64,000 nucleotides of DNA, taken from the NCBI RefSeq assembly GCF_026241895.1, contig NZ_JAPJIV010000013.1, positions 104,795 through 168,794 on the forward strand, in the 5' to 3' direction. The stretch is from Pseudomonas sp. RIT-562. Lineage in GTDB: Bacteria; Pseudomonadota; Gammaproteobacteria; Pseudomonadales; Pseudomonadaceae. The translations under genes and the position numbers were made by a program. Below the pieces are notes generated by a model that saw only the letters and a list, made by a program, of their open reading frames with translations, was not told the origin of the DNA and ran no database searches. Each line of letters begins with the position of its first letter. Position 1 is the first letter of the stretch. Of this stretch, positions 35,199 to 43,409 are shown in pieces.

Positions 35199-35275
35199 GA
35201 CGTCTTCGCGGGCAAGCCCGCTCCCACAGGGTAAATGCAATCAAGTGTGGGAGCGGGCTTGCCCGCGAAGGCGTC
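35199..35275. repeat. REP inverted pair
   Basis: GACGTCTTCGCGGGCAAGCC (35199-35218, continuing CGCTCCCAC) and its near-perfect inverse ending GCGAAGGCGTC at 35275 are separated by 19 bases. Confidence 0.88.
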
Positions 35276-35311
35276 GGAGCGGACGGCAGCTTAATCCCTG
35301 ACACACACAGG

Positions 35312-36079
35312 TCAAGTACTCAAATACCGCCCGATCAGTGCGATACCGCTGGCCAGCACCAGCCAGGTCACCAGCCGCACGAACGCCTCGCGGGACAATC
35401 TCCTGGTCAACCGCCGACCGACCCACAACCCTGACGCCATGGCCGGCAACAAACACAGCGCCAGTAGCAACAAGGGTAGCTCGGCATACACACCCGCGAC
35501 AGCAAACAGGCTCAGGCGCACCACCGTGCTGCAGCTGATCAGCGCGCTTTGGGTGGCGCGCGCCGCGTCCTTCGGCAGACGGCTGCTCAGATAGATCGCG
35601 TATAAAAAACCGCCGCTGCCAAACAGGGCTCCAAACATCCCGCCGATCGTGCCCATCGGTACCGCCCAGGCGGCCGACAACTGGGAGGGACGGGTTTTGA
35701 CCCACAGGCTGTAAATCGCATAAGCGCTGATGAACAACCCCATCAGCAGTAACAACAGATCGGATTTCAGATTCAGCAGAAAGATCACGCCCAGCGTGCA
35801 CCCCAGCGCCATGCAGGGCAGCAGTCGCAGCAACTCCGGCTTGGCCACGTCCCGCCGCGAAGGCAGCAGGTTGCCGAACGCAGCGACAAAATCCAGCAAC
35901 ACCAGCAACGGCACGATCTTCGACAGCGGCATGAACAGAATCAGGACGGGCCCGGCGACCAACGCAGTACCGAACCCGGCGATGCCGAACACGATGTAAG
36001 CCAGGGCGATGGCCAGGCCGATCACCAGCCACTCCGTGGCGCCGAATGGCCACTGCTGTAACAACTCAAGCACATTCAT
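35312..36079 (-). CDS. TauE/SafE family sulfite/organic anion exporter
   Basis: A 255-residue inner-membrane protein starting at MNVLELLQQW (CAT at 36077-36079). About eight helices are visible, with the family repeats GIAGFGTALVAGPVLILFMP in the first half and GTIGGMFGALFGSGGFLYAIYL in the second. The family exports sulfite, sulfoacetate or related anions; the substrate here is unknown. It is divergent from the LysR regulator at 36173 with 93 bases between, an arrangement in which the regulator commonly controls the neighbour. Confidence 0.82.
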   Translation of the reverse strand: MNVLELLQQWPFGATEWLVIGLAIALAYIVFGIAGFGTALVAGPVLILFMPLSKIVPLLVLLDFVAAFGNLLPSRRDVAKPELLRLLPCMALGCTLGVIFLLNLKSDLLLLLMGLFISAYAIYSLWVKTRPSQLSAAWAVPMGTIGGMFGALFGSGGFLYAIYLSSRLPKDAARATQSALISCSTVVRLSLFAVAGVYAELPLLLLALCLLPAMASGLWVGRRLTRRLSREAFVRLVTWLVLASGIALIGRYLST

Positions 36080-36172
36080 CTGCACGGCTTCCTTGAATAC
36101 CTGTGATGACTTTAGCCAGTGCCGAGTCTCGCGACTAATATCTTCAAAGCCACCCACCCATCTCAAAAAGGC

Positions 36173-37126
36173 ATGACTGTGCTTTCAATCCGCCAATTGC
36201 GTTACTTCGTGGAAATCGCCGACAGCGGCAGTTTCAGCGCAGCGGCTGAACATCTGTTCGTTGCTCAGTCAGCGCTGAGCCGGCAAATAAAGGACATGGA
36301 AACCCAACTGCAAACGCCGTTGTTCGAACGCACCGCGCGCCAGCCCCGGCTGACGGCGGCGGGTGAAGCCTTTTTGCCCCGGGCCAGAAACCTGCTGCAT
36401 GAACTGACCAAGGCCAGCGACATGGCCACCCAGGTCGGCTCTGGCCAACTCGGCACCTTGCGCTTGAGCCATTCCAGCACCGTGCCAATGAGCGGCTGGT
36501 TGTTAGGCAACATCAGTGCTTATCTGGATCAATACACCGGCGTGTCCATGGACATCGTCAAACTGTCGTCCGAAGCGCAACTGGAAGAATTGGCCGAGGG
36601 ACGCCTGGATGTCGGTCTGTTGCGTTTGCCGGTGCTGCGCCAGCGTGAAGGGGTGCAGATTGTGCCTTTATATAGTGAGCGCTTGTTGCTGGCCGTGCCG
36701 CCGAATCATCGACTGGCTGTGGATAACTCGGGGCGAGGCGTCGATCTGGCGCAGTTGAAGGATGAAGCGTTCATCTCCATCCCTCATCCGCAACGCGGCG
36801 GGTTGAGTTACTTGTCGGCCGAGCTGTGCATGCGCCAGGGATTCTTCCCGAAAGCCGCACGGGTGGTGTCGCGCAAGACTACGCAACTGCAGCTGATTCA
36901 GGCCGGGTTCGGCATCGCCCTGTTGCCAGAATCAATGCAAGACATTGCCCCGCCCGACATCCGTTTCCTACCCCTGGCCGACCCGGATTGCCAGAGCACG
37001 GTGGCCCTCGCCTGTCGGCAGAATCCCACCGCATTGGTCGAACGCTTCATCAAAACTTGCACCGTTCACTGTAGGAGCGAGCCTGCTCGCGATAGCGGTG
37101 CAACATTCAATAGTTCTGTCGACTGA
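36173..37126 (+). CDS. LysR-type transcriptional regulator
   Basis: A 317-residue regulator from MTVLSIRQLRYF (36173). The winged helix at 1-65 includes FVEIADSGSFSAAAEHLFVA and QSALSRQIKDMETQL; the effector-binding domain spans about 90-300 (LRLSHSSTVPMSGWLL, LDVGLLRLPVL, GFGIALLPES). The sequence resembles BenM/CatR-like LTTRs. The last roughly 19 residues (CRSEPARDSGATFNSSVD) are encoded by the left arm of a REP element, so the original C-terminus near FIKTCTVH has been replaced by repeat-derived sequence. It probably regulates the divergent TauE-type gene. Confidence 0.85.
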   Translation: MTVLSIRQLRYFVEIADSGSFSAAAEHLFVAQSALSRQIKDMETQLQTPLFERTARQPRLTAAGEAFLPRARNLLHELTKASDMATQVGSGQLGTLRLSHSSTVPMSGWLLGNISAYLDQYTGVSMDIVKLSSEAQLEELAEGRLDVGLLRLPVLRQREGVQIVPLYSERLLLAVPPNHRLAVDNSGRGVDLAQLKDEAFISIPHPQRGGLSYLSAELCMRQGFFPKAARVVSRKTTQLQLIQAGFGIALLPESMQDIAPPDIRFLPLADPDCQSTVALACRQNPTALVERFIKTCTVHCRSEPARDSGATFNSSVD

Positions 37127-37157
37127 CACACTGCATCGCGAGCAGGCTCACTCCTAC
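37071..37157. repeat. REPIN overlapping the 3' end of the LysR gene
   Basis: GTAGGAGCGAGCCTGCTCGC and the inverse arm ending GGCTCACTCCTAC flank about 35 bases. The left arm and interior are translated as the C-terminus of the LysR protein, whose TGA lies at 37124-37126. Confidence 0.85.
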
Positions 37158-37215
37158 AAGGGGATTTGCGCGCGCGCATGGAGATTGTTCGCCGAATGCC
37201 TTTATCATGCACCCC

Positions 37216-38595
37216 ATGATTAAAGATCCCTTTGCAAGACTCGGCCTGGACCGTGAAGTCCTGACTGTCAGCCAGCTCAACGGCCGCGCGCGGGTGTTGC
37301 TGGAAGACGTGTTCAGCAACATCTGGGTCGAAGGCGAAATCTCCAACCTCGCGCGTCCGGCGTCCGGCCATGTGTACTTCACCTTGAAGGACAGTGGCGC
37401 CCAGGTGCGTTGCGCGCTGTTTCGGCAGAACGCCGCACGGGTTCGCCAGGTGTTGAAGGATGGCCTGGCGGTCAAGGTCCGCGGCAAGGTCTCGCTGTTC
37501 GAGGGCCGCGGGGATTACCAGCTGATCCTCGATACCGTCGAGCCAGCCGGTGATGGTGCCCTGCGCCTGGCGTTCGACGCCCTGAAAGAAAAACTCAGCG
37601 CCGAAGGGCTGTTCAGTGCCGAACGCAAGGTCCCGCTGCCCGCACATCCGCAACGCATCGGCATCATCAGTTCGCCGACGGGCGCGGTGATTCGCGACAT
37701 CATCAGCGTGTTTCGCCGCCGGGCGCCGCAGGTTCAGCTGACGCTCATCCCGACAGCCGTGCAAGGTCGCGAAGCCACTGCACAGATCGTCAGGGCGTTG
37801 AAGCTGGCGGACGCCCGTGGCTTTGATGCGTTGATCCTGGCCCGGGGCGGCGGCTCGCTGGAAGACCTCTGGTGTTTCAACGAAGAAGCCGTGGCCCGCG
37901 CCGTGGACGCCTGCGTCACACCGATTGTCAGCGCGGTAGGTCACGAGACTGATGTGTCAATCAGTGACTTCGTCGCCGACGTCCGCGCACCGACCCCTTC
38001 AGCGGCCGCCGAACTGCTGGCCCCGGATTCCAGCGACTTGGTGCGCCGGGTCGAGAGCCTGCATCGGCGCCTGGTAATGCGCATCCGCGATCGCCTGATC
38101 CGTGATCGCCTGCGCCTGGAAGGCATGTCCCGCCGCCTGCGCCATCCCGGTGAGCGGCTGCGCCAGCAAGCGCAACGCCTGGATGACCTGGACATGCGCA
38201 TGCGACGCGCCTTCGAGCGTAGCCTCAATACTCGTCGCGAACGGCTTATCCGCCTGGAAACCCGCCTGGCAGGCCAGCATCCCGGTCGGCAACTGGCGAT
38301 GCTGCGCCAGCGTCTCGACAGCTTGGCCGAGCGCCTGCCCCGAGCCATGCGCGAAGGTCTCAAGGACCGGCGCATGCAACTGCAAAGTCAGATGCAGACA
38401 CTGCACGTGGTCAGCCCGTTGGCGACCCTTGGCCGTGGCTACAGCATTCTGCTGGATGAGCGCGGCAATGCAATTCGTAATGCCGCCCAGACCCACACCG
38501 GCCAGCGCCTCAAAGCCAGGCTTGGCGAGGGCGAGCTGCACGTAAGGGTCGAAGACAATCACCTGACGCCCGTCACCCTTTCTTTACTGGATTGA
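37216..38595 (+). CDS. xseA: Exodeoxyribonuclease VII large subunit
   Basis: A 459-residue protein from MIKDPFARLGL (37216; 37207 is an alternative). The N-terminal OB fold covers about 1-105 (VLLEDVFSNIWVEGEISNL). The central catalytic domain holds RIGIISSPTGAVIRDI, LILARGGGSLEDLWCFN and the metal-site region AVGHETDVSISDFVADVRA. A long arginine-rich coiled coil (about 275-400) and the C-terminal domain (LATLGRGYSIL) complete the usual order. With XseB it degrades single-stranded DNA processively. The M23 peptidase gene begins 3 bases after its stop. Confidence 0.95.
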   Translation: MIKDPFARLGLDREVLTVSQLNGRARVLLEDVFSNIWVEGEISNLARPASGHVYFTLKDSGAQVRCALFRQNAARVRQVLKDGLAVKVRGKVSLFEGRGDYQLILDTVEPAGDGALRLAFDALKEKLSAEGLFSAERKVPLPAHPQRIGIISSPTGAVIRDIISVFRRRAPQVQLTLIPTAVQGREATAQIVRALKLADARGFDALILARGGGSLEDLWCFNEEAVARAVDACVTPIVSAVGHETDVSISDFVADVRAPTPSAAAELLAPDSSDLVRRVESLHRRLVMRIRDRLIRDRLRLEGMSRRLRHPGERLRQQAQRLDDLDMRMRRAFERSLNTRRERLIRLETRLAGQHPGRQLAMLRQRLDSLAERLPRAMREGLKDRRMQLQSQMQTLHVVSPLATLGRGYSILLDERGNAIRNAAQTHTGQRLKARLGEGELHVRVEDNHLTPVTLSLLD

Positions 38596-38598
38596 TCC

Positions 38599-39420
38599 AT
38601 GCCGCGCTTTCTCGCCTCGCTGTTTTTGCTGTGCCTGACCTTCAACGCCCACGCCGACAGTTACATCACTCGTCTGCTCAACAAACCGGTGCCGGGCGGC
38701 GTGGCCGTGGTGGACCTGGGCACTTCCGCGCAACCACCGAAGGCCAGCTATCAAGGCAAACCGGTGCTGGTGATCAAGGAACAGAACAACTGGCTGGCCA
38801 TCGTCGGCGTGCCGCTCACCGTCAAGCCGGGCCCGCAGCAAGTCAGCAGTGGCGGTCGCAACCTGGCGCTCAGCGTAGGCAACAAGAAATACCCGGAACA
38901 GCACATCACCCTGAAAAACACCCAGCAGGTCAATCCGAACCCGGCCAACCTCAAGCGCATCGAAGCCGAGCTGGCCGAACAGATTCAGGCCTATCGCAGC
39001 TTCAGCCCGAACACCCCGAGCAACCTGCTGCTGGATAAACCGGTCAACGGCCCCCTCTCCAGCAAGTTCGGCGTGCGCCGCTTCTTCAACGGCGAGGAAC
39101 GCAACGCCCATTCCGGACTCGACTTCGCCGTGCCTGCCGGAACCCCGATCAAGACTCCGGCCGCCGGCAAAGTGATCCTGATCGGCAACTACTTCTTCAA
39201 CGGCAACACGGTGTTTGTCGACCACGGCCAGGGCTTCATCAGCATGTTCTGCCACATGTCGAAAATCGACGTGAAAGTCGGCCAGCAAATGTCCCGTGGC
39301 GGCGTAGTCGGCAAAGTCGGCGCCACCGGCCGCGCGACGGGCCCGCACATGCACTGGAACGTCAGTCTGAATGATGCGCGGGTGGATCCGGCGATTTTCA
39401 TTGGGGCGTTTCAGCCTTGA
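38599..39420 (+). CDS. M23 family peptidoglycan endopeptidase (LytM-type)
   Basis: A 273-residue exported protein with signal peptide MPRFLASLFLLCLTFNAHA. An N-terminal region (about 20-140) with beta character precedes the LytM domain (about 150-270). The zinc ligands are intact: His171 and Asp175 (NAHSGLDFAVPAG) and His252 in GPHMHWN, with His250 as catalytic base, so it should be an active DD-endopeptidase acting on peptidoglycan crosslinks in the periplasm. It is nearly adjacent to xseA (3 bases), suggesting cotranscription. No coiled coil as in EnvC/NlpD is evident. Confidence 0.88.
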   Translation: MPRFLASLFLLCLTFNAHADSYITRLLNKPVPGGVAVVDLGTSAQPPKASYQGKPVLVIKEQNNWLAIVGVPLTVKPGPQQVSSGGRNLALSVGNKKYPEQHITLKNTQQVNPNPANLKRIEAELAEQIQAYRSFSPNTPSNLLLDKPVNGPLSSKFGVRRFFNGEERNAHSGLDFAVPAGTPIKTPAAGKVILIGNYFFNGNTVFVDHGQGFISMFCHMSKIDVKVGQQMSRGGVVGKVGATGRATGPHMHWNVSLNDARVDPAIFIGAFQP

Positions 39421-39436
39421 GTAATGATGGCCCGTT

Positions 39437-39706
39437 TCACATCACGTGCACGTTCAACGCAGTCGATGCCAGACCGTGACAACCGCAGGCCAGGCGATGA
39501 CCTTGCAGCACCACGGGAATGCCATTCATGCGCCTGCGCGGATGCCCTTCAATGAAAGCGAACACCCCCTGGTGTAATGGGCAGGTTGCCTTGTCTCCTA
39601 ACACTGCGGGTGTCTTGCCATTGAGCCGATGAGTGTCCGAAAGCTGGCAGGACACGACCACCCCGCCGCTGCTGGTCGAGTCGCCGAGGCAGATGGGATG
39701 AGTCAT
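39437..39706 (-). CDS. PAAR domain tip protein of type VI secretion
   Basis: An 89-residue PAAR protein: ICLGDSTSSGGVVVSC, VLGDKATCPLH and VVLQGHRLACGCHGLAS follow the PAAR pattern, with several His and Cys positioned to bind the tip metal ion. It would sharpen the end of the VgrG spike encoded three genes upstream. Its ATG overlaps the tla3-like stop (ATGA), making it the last gene of the module. The small size leaves no room for a toxin domain. Confidence 0.85.
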   Translation of the reverse strand: MTHPICLGDSTSSGGVVVSCQLSDTHRLNGKTPAVLGDKATCPLHQGVFAFIEGHPRRRMNGIPVVLQGHRLACGCHGLASTALNVHVM

Positions 39707-41382
39707 GGTCTTGGCCCCGGCATGCGGAAGACGAAGGGATCGACGCCGTGGGTTTGCTGGTTTTTCGCTTTGCGGGCGGCGTCCGGTGGGCGGACCATTT
39801 GTACGGTGACGCTGTCGTCATCGCCCGCGCAAACCACCGCACTGACGCCGCCAGCTTTGTAGCTGGCAATGGTGGCGAGGTTGATTTCGACCAGGGCGCT
39901 GCTGACGCCAGTGTTGCCCAGGCGCCGGCCGATATCGTAGCCCTCTGCGACGTTGCTTAATTCGACGCCATGCCCGTCGGTGTTGAGGCCGTGGAGCGCG
40001 TTGGTCAGCGCGATTTCGCCTTGGGAGTTGTCGGTGCTGTCGTAGAAAACCCGTATGGGTTTTTCGCCTTCGGGCAGGGTCTCCAAGGCCTGCTGCCAGC
40101 CTGCCTGGAGAGCCTTGGCCTGAAGCGCCGGCTTGAGCAACTTGGCGGTTTCGTCACGCATGGACACTTTGATCGGGCGGTGCAGATAACCAAGGATCGG
40201 AGCCTTGTCGAACTCTTTGACTTGATGATCGGCCCAGCGCACTGGCAACCACGGGGAAGGCTCGAAGTAGCCAGGGCCGTGGTTGCTGAGGGTTTTCCAG
40301 AGATCGGGGAGCTGGGAATGCCAGTACGCCGAGGACATGGTGCTTGGAGCCCTCGGTCTTTTCACCCCTTTTGCCCGCTGTTCATTTTCATACCAATCGA
40401 TGAACGCTCGATCACGATCCCAGTAAAACGCCCAACACTTACCGAAGTCAGTCTGCTTGTTCAGATTGTCTTCCGAGTCCTGTGTCGCGAAGGGTCGGAC
40501 GAATCGATCTATCCGATTCGAACGCGAGACCAGAATACCTGCGACGCTTTCGAACACCTTTGGTACAACCTGAACATTCTGTAAACCAGGGGTACCTGGC
40601 TGTCGATAGATGTCACGAGGAACATCCCCATCCCTACTCACCAGCAGTGCCTGTGGAACCTGTGGGTTATCGTCAAAAAATCCGAAGAGGCGCTCGATCA
40701 TCGCTTGTGCGTGAGGGGTGTTTTCGTCGTCCTGCCAGAGAAACTGCGTAACGCCCAAGGTGGCAGCATTTCGACCAGAATTGATCAAACCTGCGGCTTT
40801 GAAACCCGTGTCGAAAGGATCCGGTGGCCCAAGTGCAAATACCGGGATCGGCCAATAGGCCACCGAGTCGCCAGCAGAGTGCGTAAAGGCAGCTCGGACG
40901 GCCAGCCGGCTGGCGTTGGTTCTGGAGGTTACCGAGGCACTGTAGTCTTCGGGAGACTGCGAATAAATCGAGGAAAAATTGTCGGATTTTTTCTCTATTT
41001 CTCGCCACACCGATGATTGATACCAGCCTTTTACGGCAAGCCCCACTCCTCGTATTTCCAGTGAATAAGTACGCTCGTTGGTAGCGATTTGCTCGAGTCG
41101 TCCAGCCATGGCTGCAGATCGGTACGTTGCAAGTTCTTCCTTTTCATCAGCGACGACTTTGCCAAACCAATGACCGCTGTAGACCAACACCAACACACCG
41201 ATGACACCTGCGATGCCCCAGCGCAGAAGTTCACGCACCTCCTGTGACTTCAGATCTTCAATTGGGCTCGCATTAATTTTGTAAACTAACACCCCCATCC
41301 AGATTGCGATGAGGATGACTGTCCCCCACAAATAACCCTTCAGCTGAGGTCGCGAAGATCGCGCTTGTTGGCGAGCCCTCAT
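39703..41382 (-). CDS. tla3: Type VI lipase adaptor Tla3-like (DUF2875)
   Basis: A 559-residue protein from MRARQQARSSRP. It has two N-terminal membrane helices (LWGTVILIAIWMGVLVYKI and LLRWGIAGVIGVLVLVY) and a large domain that matches the DUF2875 protein Tla3 of P. aeruginosa, which delivers the lipase Tle3 from the periplasm to VgrG2b. Recognisable segments include VWREIEKKSDNF, YWPIPVFALGPPDPFD, PQALLVSRDGDVPRD and the C-terminal NTGVSSALVEINLATIASY. Position directly after the tle3-like gene supports the role. A weaker possibility is that, without a separate immunity gene, it also neutralises the lipase. Confidence 0.78.
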   Translation of the reverse strand: MRARQQARSSRPQLKGYLWGTVILIAIWMGVLVYKINASPIEDLKSQEVRELLRWGIAGVIGVLVLVYSGHWFGKVVADEKEELATYRSAAMAGRLEQIATNERTYSLEIRGVGLAVKGWYQSSVWREIEKKSDNFSSIYSQSPEDYSASVTSRTNASRLAVRAAFTHSAGDSVAYWPIPVFALGPPDPFDTGFKAAGLINSGRNAATLGVTQFLWQDDENTPHAQAMIERLFGFFDDNPQVPQALLVSRDGDVPRDIYRQPGTPGLQNVQVVPKVFESVAGILVSRSNRIDRFVRPFATQDSEDNLNKQTDFGKCWAFYWDRDRAFIDWYENEQRAKGVKRPRAPSTMSSAYWHSQLPDLWKTLSNHGPGYFEPSPWLPVRWADHQVKEFDKAPILGYLHRPIKVSMRDETAKLLKPALQAKALQAGWQQALETLPEGEKPIRVFYDSTDNSQGEIALTNALHGLNTDGHGVELSNVAEGYDIGRRLGNTGVSSALVEINLATIASYKAGGVSAVVCAGDDDSVTVQMVRPPDAARKAKNQQTHGVDPFVFRMPGPRP

Positions 41383-43409
41383 TTCGCGTCTCCTTGTCTT
41401 ACCGGGGGCTGGACAAACGCCGGGGGTGTCATCGACACACATTCATCCGAGGGAAATACTCCCTTGTCGTAGTAACGGTAACTGGCGTTTACCAACGACT
41501 GCGCCTCTGGGCTCAAGCGGGACCAACCCCGTGAACCACTGACCTGATCGAATCGAACTTCATCCAACTTCCAATCCGCAATCGCCACCAACACTTCGCG
41601 CATATCAGGATCATCCAGACACTTCGCCTGCCCGATCGCGACATCCATCGCCGTCACCCAGCGATGATTCTCCGGGCTGCGCAGCACCGCCGAGTGATAA
41701 CTGTTTTCACTCCATTCCCCGGTGTCGACTTCCATGCGCGCACGGATCTCGTTGGGGGTTTCCTCACGCTCGTAGCGGTAGTGATCCGGGGTACCGAGCA
41801 GCTCAATCCCGGACACCGCGCTTCGGCGGAAAGCCTGGGTCTGGTCGTCCGGCTCTTTGCCCTTGTTCCAGCGCTCGCGCACGACTTGCACATCGAGCCG
41901 GTCCTGGAGGGTTTGCACGAATTTCCATTTGAAGGCGGCGCTGGGATTAGCCAACGCGGTGTTTTTCGACACGGCATCGGGGCGGTCCATCCCGGACTTT
42001 TGCGCGGATCCGCTCAGCGCTTCGCCACCGAACATCTGCGGCGCGTGAGGGGGGTGCAGTTGTTCGGCGTTGATGTTGCGCTGCTGGCCTTCCTGGATCG
42101 GAGCCCGCGTAACGATCGCGGTGGCCGACCATCCGCCGGGATAACGCGGCTCCCCCTTGGCTCGCAGGTATTCCTGTTGCGCCGCCTTGCCCACCAGAAC
42201 CGGTTGGCCATCGCGCAGGCGCTTGGTCCACAGGCGCTGGTAAAAACCCATCGACTGCAAAACATTCATGGCTGGCGCGCCATTGGGCAACTTGTCAGGC
42301 ACGCCGTAGGTGCCAATGCCTTGCACATTATCCAGCGCCACGGTGGTGTCGTCGGGGCAGAAGTACAGATAGACCTTGCCGCGATTGTCGCGCTCGGGGA
42401 ATACCACGGTTTTACTGTCCCCACTTAAACGCCGGCCTTGCTCAGGTGACCAACGCGGACCGGAGCGCCCCCCGTATCCCGGCACACCACAGCGCACGGC
42501 AGCAAGTGAGGGCTGAGGATGCGGTGCATGAGTGATCTGTTGCACGATATCAATCAGGACTTGCAGCGTATTCGAGTGCTTTGGCGTCGTGCCTGGCAAC
42601 ACTGAATAAGGCGAGTCCACCATGATGACGCAGTCAGCGCAGCGCTTTCCCCGATCAGCCAGCATCGCTTGCGCCAGCAGGGTGATCAGCGTGCCCTGGC
42701 TGTGCCCCATGATGGTGACGGTTTCATCGGGAGACACGCGGCGGATTTCACTGACCAGCATCGCCAGGCGGGTGGCCGCCAAAACAAAATATCGCCGATG
42801 CGGCCCCTTGCCCATGTACAGCGAGTTGGGCAATCCCAGTTGAGCCACGTAGCGCACCTTGGCGGCGAATCCAGCCGCGTACATCTCCTGCAAATTGTTG
42901 GTGGCATTGGCGAAAAAACCACCGCCCTTGGCAAAGTGACGGTCCAGGCGGTTATGAAATTTGTCCTGGAACTGATTGCGCAGCCTGGCCGGATCACCCC
43001 TTTCGTCCCGCTGGATTTCCGCTGGCTCGGCGCGGTATCCCCAATAAAACGGGATCATCAAGCTACGCGTTCCGGGGTTTGTCGTGTCGCGCTGGTAAAG
43101 GTAGGTATCTGGATCATCCAGCACGGTCATGTGCTCATCTTCGAGCTGCTCGCGCGGCAAGGCTTGCGCCTTACTGTAATCAGCCCCGTACCGCCCTGCC
43201 CTGAGATCCGGTCGATCCAGCCGCTCGTTCAGCCCCTGACACAAACCCGTCTCTACCGACTCGTATGCCCCTCCAGGATCGTTGACTCCGTGCAGGAAAA
43301 TCACCACCCCAGGCAAATCCCCAGGTACTTCCAGCTTGCGCTCGGTCGTGCAGTTGGGAATCAACCGGGTCGCCGCCCGCGCTACGGTATGAACACTTGA
43401 GTCGGTCAT
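41379..43409 (-). CDS. tle3: Type VI secretion phospholipase effector Tle3
   Basis: A 676-residue alpha/beta-hydrolase with the DUF3274-type C-terminal region seen in Tle3 lipases. The oxyanion region is GVVIFLHGVNDPGGAYE (about 34-50) and the nucleophile elbow is Gly-His-Ser237-Gln-Gly in TIMGHSQGTLITL. DSPYSVLPG follows, and YFCPDDTTVALDNVQGIG (about 350) likely supplies the catalytic aspartate. Tle3 enzymes attack membrane phospholipids of rival bacteria. No signal peptide is present; in P. aeruginosa Tle3 reaches the periplasm with help from partners. The start overlaps the vgrG stop (ATGA), leaving no space for the tli3 immunity gene found there in P. aeruginosa. Confidence 0.85.
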   Translation of the reverse strand: MTDSSVHTVARAATRLIPNCTTERKLEVPGDLPGVVIFLHGVNDPGGAYESVETGLCQGLNERLDRPDLRAGRYGADYSKAQALPREQLEDEHMTVLDDPDTYLYQRDTTNPGTRSLMIPFYWGYRAEPAEIQRDERGDPARLRNQFQDKFHNRLDRHFAKGGGFFANATNNLQEMYAAGFAAKVRYVAQLGLPNSLYMGKGPHRRYFVLAATRLAMLVSEIRRVSPDETVTIMGHSQGTLITLLAQAMLADRGKRCADCVIMVDSPYSVLPGTTPKHSNTLQVLIDIVQQITHAPHPQPSLAAVRCGVPGYGGRSGPRWSPEQGRRLSGDSKTVVFPERDNRGKVYLYFCPDDTTVALDNVQGIGTYGVPDKLPNGAPAMNVLQSMGFYQRLWTKRLRDGQPVLVGKAAQQEYLRAKGEPRYPGGWSATAIVTRAPIQEGQQRNINAEQLHPPHAPQMFGGEALSGSAQKSGMDRPDAVSKNTALANPSAAFKWKFVQTLQDRLDVQVVRERWNKGKEPDDQTQAFRRSAVSGIELLGTPDHYRYEREETPNEIRARMEVDTGEWSENSYHSAVLRSPENHRWVTAMDVAIGQAKCLDDPDMREVLVAIADWKLDEVRFDQVSGSRGWSRLSPEAQSLVNASYRYYDKGVFPSDECVSMTPPAFVQPPVRQGDAK

